From: Wolfiporia cocos
Taxonomy: Eukaryota; Basidiomycota; Agaricomycetes; Polyporales; Phaeolaceae
Direction: 5' to 3'
DNA length: 64,000 nucleotides
Assembly (NCBI GenBank): GCA_029448655.1
Contig: JACCLO010000008.1
Span: forward strand, 372,001-436,000
Every line of letters starts with the position of its first letter. Within the stretch, counting starts at the first letter, position 1. Shown piece after piece: positions 57,783 through 64,000 of the stretch. Below the pieces are notes generated by a model that searched no databases, was not told the DNA's origin, and saw only the letters and a list, made by a program, of their open reading frames with translations. Both the position numbers and the translations under genes were made by a program.

Positions 57783-58394
57783 TCACCGCAGGTTGGGTAT
57801 CTTGCTGATATTGCCACCTGCTTCAAAGGTGACAGATGTCGGCTTGAAGACAAATGTCCACTTGTCCTTGCATGCCTGTACATTCTCTTTTCCCCACATG
57901 AAATGCAGGTTTTCCAACCCATACCGCCAGTATGCATGTTCTGTGGCTATCGCGATCAAACGGTGGCAAACAATGGCTAGGATGCGCCACTTACTCGCTA
58001 CCAAGGTATAGCTGTTCCCTTTGAACATGGCCAAAGGCGGAATGGGAGCGTGCAAGTGCGCGGTGATGATGCGGGTGACCAAGTCCTATGTATGCGCTTG
58101 ATGCTCAGTGTATTACTTAAACAGTCAGATGGCTTACGGACACTTCGTGCTGAGCCATATAAAACGCTGCTATGCTGTCCACTGTCTCAGGACTGCATAC
58201 GCACTGTGAGTTTTCTGTGATGGAAAAGCCTGTCCGAGTACTTGCCCGTCCGATTTGATCGTGACCTGTACCACGGTGGGCGAAGGGACCAAGGCATCCT
58301 CCGGATGCAGGAAGACGAGGGTGGTGTCGTTCATCGACAAGAGGACGCTGGCAACAGACATGGCGTATTCGGGCGCGAGTAGTGCAGAATACAT
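57783..58394 (-). CDS. Hypothetical protein, unrecognised family
   Basis: Four coding blocks can be joined in phase: 58394-58242, 58203-58138, 58085-57995 and 57940-57783. They yield about 155 aa from MYSALLAPEYAMSV, or from an internal Met at 58361. Readable stretches include DTTLVFLHPEDALVPSPT, PETVDSIAAFYMAQHEVS, RIITAHLHAPIPPLAMFKG, YWRYGLENLHFMWGKENVQ and FVFKPTSVTFEAGG. Their amphipathic, protein-like composition and matching splice phases suggest a real gene. No domain could be named. The first intron (58204-58241) is only 38 nt, and further 5' exons may be missing. It may be the 3' part of a longer gene. Confidence 0.45.
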
Positions 58395-59091
58395 GCGCAG
58401 GGAGAAAAATGCTGTTATTACGCTGACAGGTGCAGCAGCTTGTCAGGAAGCAGCCGAACTACAGTGGCGTCATATTCGCCTGTTTAGGAAACTCAGCCAC
58501 ATCCGTCAAATGGGAGATTGCGCATATACTGCAGACAATGTGCGCGCGGGGTCTGGGTTTGCACGGTGGTGTATGGAGAACGAGTTCAGTAAATCGCAAT
58601 TGGTATGTCGAAGTCTTGCCTCGCAATTGATCACGAAACACATGCGGTTGCTTGCGATATGGTTGCTGCGACATATACCCTGGCCTTTGGAGGGAGCGAT
58701 ATAAATAGGGATCCAGACATTTCAGCTCATAGCCTGGCAATATTATGCGAGCCAATCCTTTGTAAATGCAGCAGGCTAGAGCCGAGCGTCCGATGTGACG
58801 GGAAGCGCCGGCATCTTCTATAACAGGAGTATAGCACCCGCAGTGGTCCGCACGAGCCACACACTTTTCCTTCCACATCCGCCGCCTCATTCCTCCTTCG
58901 AGCTCCTTCATCTGGCCTGGGGACGTGCAGGGTACAGCTGTCCGCAGCCCAGATGAGAGAAGCCCCAGCTAGCCTGGTGACTAGCTCGCGCCACCAACCA
59001 TTGGCCCTTGTTGCGCTGCACGATGGTACTATCTCCGTCTCGCGCATGGCCAGCACAGCTAAGAAGCCGTATGTAGGATGACGAACCAGTG
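58395..59091. other. Divergent intergenic region
   Basis: Between the unknown minus-strand gene and the F-box gene. Short ORFs only, and presumably both promoters. Confidence 0.4.
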
Positions 59092-60652
59092 ATGGAACCG
59101 CTCTCCTATGACGAGCTGGGTGCGTGGGATGACCTTGATTCTATCTCGCTCTCGGACGAGGAGGAGGGCTATGATCCTTGCACAATGTGAGGAGCCAGTG
59201 GTTCTCTGTGATCGCTGTCCGTGACTAAGTCGGACGCACAGAGATCCCAGGGCGACACCGCCGGACATAGCAGACATAGATCGGACCATGGCCGAGCTCG
59301 AGGCCGAGCTTGCGCGTCTCCGCGTACGAAGAGCACACCTGCTTGCCGAGCGCGCTCTCGTCACACGCCTCCCCGCCGAGATCCTGTCCCGAATCTTTGA
59401 GCTCGGCGTGCATGAGCGTACGTCCCTCCTCTCCTCTCTCTCGCTCGTCTCGCGGCACTGGCGCAGCGTCGCGTTGGCCACGCCGTCTCTCTGGACATAC
59501 ATCACGCTCGACAACCAATGGGGGCTCACGCGCATCCCCGCCTTCTTGCGCCGCACGCGCGCTTGCCTCGAGCGCTCGCAGGCGTGTAAGCTCGTCGTCG
59601 ACATCGACATCGGGTACATGGACCACGAGGAGCTGAAGGAAGTCATGTCCCTACTGCAGCCGCACCTCGTGCGCTGTTTTGACTTCCGCATTTCTGCACC
59701 GTGCTGGGATGCACTCCCGCTCGTGCGTCCCTACCTCGCAGAGCTCGGTCCCACACTCGAGCAGCTGTACATGCGCATCAGTGCAACTGAGGCGCAGGAC
59801 GACACGCCACATTGCACGCTCCTTGCGCAGCCATGTCCGCGCCTCAAGTGCATAATCCTCGAACACCTCCCGCTCGTCTGCATCCGCGTCCCCCTCCCGC
59901 AGCTCCGCTCGCTATTCATCACGCGCGACCAGCAATACCGCCGTTCCGTCAACCGCCGCTTTGGTGTTGCTTTCAAGGAACTCCTTGCGACTCTCACCGC
60001 CGCTCCGCATATCGAGGAGCTCCGTCTCCAGTCTGTCGCTCTCCTTCTTGACGGCTCCGAGTGCATCTTCCACGGCACCCCCGCGCTCACGCGCATTCCC
60101 TCCCTCCGCATGCTAACCTTTAACCTCGTCGACGCATCGACCGTGTCCCTCTTCCTCGAGTCCACGGATCTCCCCTTGCTCGAACGTCTCGCAGTAGGCA
60201 TGGAGCCCGCCGCGGACGAACACATGCACTGGCTTCCCCGCCTTGCGCCCGCGCGCCTTCCCGCGCTTCGCCAGCTCGACCTCCGCACATGCGCTGTCGA
60301 CGGCCCCGCGCTAGTCCCCTTCGTCCGCGCGCTCCACGGCCTCCCCCAGCTCACCGGCCTCGCGCTCTCCTGTCCGCGCCTTGGGTTCCTCGGCACGCAG
60401 TTCTTCGATCTTCTCGCCTCAGGCCCGGCGGCAACGGGTGTGTGGATACTGCCGAGGCTCGAGGCTCTGTGCGTACAGCAATGCGTAGACGTCACGGGGC
60501 ATGAGCTGCTCAGGGTTGTGTGTGCAAGACGTGGATCTGGGGTGCCGGACGTGGCGGATATCAAGTACCTGAAAATCGCGCAGTGCGACTCATTTGATCT
60601 GGACGTGCTTGAGCAGCTGCATTCTGTCGTCGAGACGGTGCGCTTGCACTAA
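59092..60652 (+). CDS. F-box-like protein with leucine-rich C-terminal region
   Basis: Two exons, 59092-59186 and 59242-60652 (55-nt GTGAGG...CAG intron), encode 501 aa. The N-terminus is acidic (MEPLSYDELGAWDDLDSISL). A short helix (AELEAELARLRVRRAHLL) leads into the F-box pattern VTRLPAEILSRIFELGV...LSLVSRHWRSVALATPSLW. The remainder is Leu-rich with irregular repeat-like segments (LPALRQLDLRTCAVDG, LPRLEALCVQQCVDVTG). Agaricomycetes carry large, fast-evolving families of such proteins. They probably act as substrate receptors of SCF ubiquitin ligases via Skp1. No specific target can be inferred. Confidence 0.82.
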
Positions 60653-62717
60653 GCTGATTCGACATCATCACGTTTTGCCTCTCCGATCAGGTATCCTGCA
60701 CGTATGTAGCTCTACCTCAGTGAGTTTCTCTCCTTTTAGTCAGGTGAAGGCGCACTTGAGCCTGTTTGTTTTCTGATTCTTTCGTTTACCGCACCTGTTG
60801 CTGATTGTTGTTCTACTAGCAACGCATATCTGCTCGTTGGACAATCGGTTTACTTGTTTCTCGACGATCTGTATTGTACTATAGCTGGAGCCGTGTAACT
60901 TACTCGCTGTTCTGTGAATCGTGAATGAGATGTCTGCTGCTGTCGGCTCGAAAACTGCCGCCTTTTTGCTCGACGCAACAACTGTCCCTCGGCGGAATGG
61001 TAGGTCAATTATTTTGCATAATGATTACTGACGATTTCATGTACACAGATCGTTTCCATACCAAGAACGGTTGCGGTTATCTTTGTAGGTGTACCATACT
61101 TGATGTTGCAAACTAGATGGATAAGGACATGCGTTTAACGATTGCGCTTCCGAAAAATGAAATCAGTGCTCATACAGGCATTTGTTCAAGCTTTGGACCC
61201 GCATTGTAGGGAAGTAAGTACTCCGTACGACTGGACGATTAGTCCGTCGCATATTCGATGGGATATGCGACAGAATGTATGGAGCCATGTCATGCTCCGG
61301 ATATACTACGCACAGTGTTATGTCACACTGTTTTCCATTCATTTTCCCACAATGCGTGAATTGACCACAATCCACCATCAGGATTATGGTTTTTCTCAGC
61401 ATACCACCGGAATTCTGTGTTGACCTGACAGGAGCGCAATTCGCTGAATACGGATTGTTCACCAAACAATCCAGATGAGCGAGTATATTTTCAGTTGGTA
61501 TTGCGGCGCCCAAGTTTTGAAGTCGAATGCGCCGAGTCAAAAAAAAGCTAAGAAGAGAAGTTCTAGACGCAACTTCAGTAAATAAGGACCGAGGTGAGTG
61601 GTTTTTGCTTACAAACCGGCAATGCGACTGTATGCCCGCCATACAGCTTATGTACATTGACGGCTAAGTAGGGGCTACGCGAAATGGCGTATGATCCGAC
61701 GTCGCGTTCCCCCGTATCGCACGACCGGCTCCGCCCCTTCGCGCCGTGATGCCGTCTGTCGACGTAGGGCTATTTCAAGCACCGAGTGCTGCCCAATCTA
61801 CTGAGGCAAGTATGCTACGCAAGGGCGGCAGATCCAAGGAAGTGTAGGCCCTATGCTGGATGAAAGCAGCAGGTGCGGGTGCGAACCCAAGAAACTAAGT
61901 GCCACGCAGCAGCCGCTCAGGGTGCCACTGCAGTGCTCCTGTGGTAGCGGATCAGTCCGATGGGTTGTCACTTGTGCGTTCGTTTTCCCGAGTATTATAA
62001 TCTACCGATCAGCGCTGACTGTCAGGATGTGGCACCTATTTTGCTGGGCTTCAAAGGTTCAGCAGTAGACTGCCTTCAGCATCAGATGTCGAACATACAG
62101 AGGAATAGTTTGTTGGTTGAGCTGCATGGTAACGATCTCTATTCATGAAGTATTTCGACGATTAAGAAATCTCTGAACTTTCCGCCGATTGTGCTCAGTG
62201 TCTCATTCGTTGCAGTGTTGCTATAGCGCTTGTACACCTGCACGCCGCCCAACGGTCCCCAATCGCTTCTTACTGCGGACATATTCTTTAAAAGGGTTTC
62301 CCACATGAACCTGTGCTTTCAACTACAATGAAGAACTATCCCATTGCGTATGTCTAAGGCAGGCATGGAGAGCGTACTAATCTCACGCCATATACAACGA
62401 GCTACGGAAATAATACAGAGGATTGACAGCATCTGCGCAGCGCAGCAAAATCACTCAATATGACAGGTCGTACTGGCGTCATTGGGAGAACCCTCTTAGG
62501 AAACCCAGGATCAGAGTACGAGTACGTAATTGAATCAGTAGGAATAGCGGCGTCATGTCTCCGCTGTGGCGTCGATATTGCGACAATACTTAAACGACGG
62601 TAATCTTCATGAGCCTGTACTTTGCTCTTCCTATCTCACTCAGACCTTCTGATATCTATTATTCTGTGAGTTATTTCAGAAGTGTTCAAGGCGCATCTAA
62701 TAGCGCCATACTCAGAC
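60653..62717. other. 2-kb stretch without a supported gene
   Basis: Only short ORFs with no motifs (for example 61163-61657 on the minus strand). No repeats or TIRs recognised by eye. The last part may hold 5' exons of the following gene. Confidence 0.35.
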
Positions 62718-63200
62718 ATGTCACTCGCACCTAACCGCTTCATGCAGAGTGTTCATACAGAGTTTCCTGATAACAGTGACATGAAGATCGTTAGCCTATA
62801 TGCCCAAGGTCATAGCTATCCTGGCTATGGGGATCGCCATGTCCTTCTCCAGTGGGACAATGGAATTGATCAAAGCGGCAGCACCGTAACACAGATCATT
62901 CAGCTGTCTGGACAAGTGGGGAGCTATGCCTTTTACCATCCAGTGGTGAAAAGGAGATCTAAGCGCGCGTATAAGGAGAATGTGTACTATGAGCTAGGTG
63001 CATTCTCCCGTGTGCAAAGGGACCTCATCGTTGAGCTTGCCACAAAAGTCGAGTTCTCAGCGACGTCGGTGGTAAACGGTTGCCGGGAATGGACCAGAGA
63101 CCTGCTACAGGCGATGGTCCAAGCGGGTCTCATATCACAGTGGAGATTTGAAGAGCTAGAGGAAGAAATCCCCCTTGTCAAGCGCCGACCTGAAGCCTAA
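62718..63200 (+). CDS. Small conserved-looking hypothetical protein (Agaricomycete type)
   Basis: The frame is open from about 62682 to the TAA at 63198-63200. The first in-frame ATG (62718) gives 160 aa. An acceptor-like ATTTCAG at 62674-62680 suggests that an upstream exon may be spliced on. Notable stretches are HVLLQWDNGIDQSGSTVTQI, YKENVYYELGAFSRVQRD, SVVNGCREWTRDLLQAMVQA and the ending EEEIPLVKRRPEA. The pattern of a beta-rich half followed by a Cys/Trp helix resembles small multicopy proteins common in mushroom genomes (DUF6914-like), but this is an impression only. No enzymatic motif is visible. Confidence 0.6.
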   Translation: MSLAPNRFMQSVHTEFPDNSDMKIVSLYAQGHSYPGYGDRHVLLQWDNGIDQSGSTVTQIIQLSGQVGSYAFYHPVVKRRSKRAYKENVYYELGAFSRVQRDLIVELATKVEFSATSVVNGCREWTRDLLQAMVQAGLISQWRFEELEEEIPLVKRRPEA

Positions 63201-64000
63201 GGCCATATCCGTGATCAAGATTGTGCTACCCTCTCATAATAATCTCCGCAGTTCGACATTACTACGCACTAAAGAACCCATAGTGTTTTTGTGACGAGAC
63301 TTTACATACCGTCGCACCCTTTCGTCACATATGAACTCATCTCTATAGACATCAAGGAGAGGCAGTATTCCATAGTACTACAACCAGACAATTATGACGA
63401 TCGGAGTACATATGAGCCAAGTCTCCGCATTGTAATATAATAAACAATAGGATCAGGACACTTTCGTCTAGTGCTGAATGTATCCAGGAATGCTGCCAGA
63501 CACTTAAGACAGAATCTTCATGGTGGACGCGACGCGATCCTCCAGTCACGTGATCGTGACCCGCTTTCAAATCCATGTCTGCAAGGCAGTTCCCTGGACC
63601 AATCTGAATCTATTTAAATATTGACATTTTTGCTGGAAAAATCTGCTCTGTGGCGGCAGAAAAACACTCATAGCCGTGTTCACAACTTCAATGTGCAACC
63701 GGGTTGAACGTGCTAAGGTAGGGTAGCAGACATTCCGCGACATGCTTGAACAGTCAATATGTAAGGCATGTGGCTGAAACTGTTAATGCTACTGGTGGGA
63801 CCAGATGGTGAATCATGTTTGGTCGACTCAGTCCGCAACATGCTCGATATCAATATGTCACCAACTTCTGTATATCACAAATATGTCCACTGACGCTACT
63901 CAGTACCCCTCGCCTGCTGCTCCCATCATCACATTTGCTTGACGCACTCTACCACTCCATTCATCGCCTCACTTCGGCATAAATTATTCGAACACGCTGT
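63201..64000. other. Right-edge intergenic region
   Basis: No gene recognised. AT-rich, with one GTCACGTGAT motif at 63545-63554. Confidence 0.4.

Overview
The window is nuclear DNA of a filamentous basidiomycete, most likely an Agaricomycete (mushroom or polypore lineage). The evidence is dense genes on both strands, many 45-65 nt GT-AG introns with CTNAC/TACTAAT-like branch points, and fungal families: a white-collar LOV photoreceptor without a zinc finger, an Spt21/Ams2-type protein, GH10 xylanase, ferric reductases and L-galactonate/L-fuconate dehydratase. No sign of a bacterial, viral or organellar segment was seen. Exon boundaries were worked out by hand from splice signals, reading phase and protein-family conservation, so single boundaries may be off although phases were checked.

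Left part (1-24 kb): the 3' end of a gene ending in a CaaX box; a zinc alcohol dehydrogenase; a long BTB plus CAP-Gly protein divergent from dynactin subunit 6; ribosomal protein L10 (uL16); a small Cys-rich tail protein; an Spt21/Ams2-like chromatin protein; a tandem pair of ferric reductases; then about 2.8 kb with no convincing gene.

Middle part (24-42 kb) is compact and housekeeping-like. It holds class II fructose-bisphosphate aldolase (with micro-exons) divergent from a white-collar-1-like gene in a very GC-rich island, then three head-to-tail minus-strand genes (mitochondrial pyruvate dehydrogenase kinase family, 6-phosphogluconate dehydrogenase, Fus3/Kss1-type MAP kinase). After these come a CCCH zinc-finger gene, NOC4 (with a GC-AG intron) and eIF2-alpha, the last two convergent with a 43-bp gap.

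Right part (42-64 kb) is more dynamic. It has a ~1.2-kb element with 29-bp terminal inverted repeats, a GNAT acetyltransferase, a decayed SWIM-domain transposon-type coding remnant, a 22-bp minisatellite and a frame-broken Ser/Pro-rich gene. Intact genes resume with an Ntn-hydrolase asparaginase. They continue with a 5'-truncated GH10 xylanase relic, RNA polymerase I/III subunit AC19, a mandelate-racemase/enolase superfamily dehydratase, a small unknown gene, an F-box gene and a small conserved-looking protein near the right edge.

No clearly novel multi-gene system was found. The points most worth a second look are the BTB-CAP-Gly architecture, the micro-exons and non-canonical introns, the twin-intron arrangement in the xylanase relic, the lineage insertion in eIF2-alpha, the TIR element and the minisatellite.
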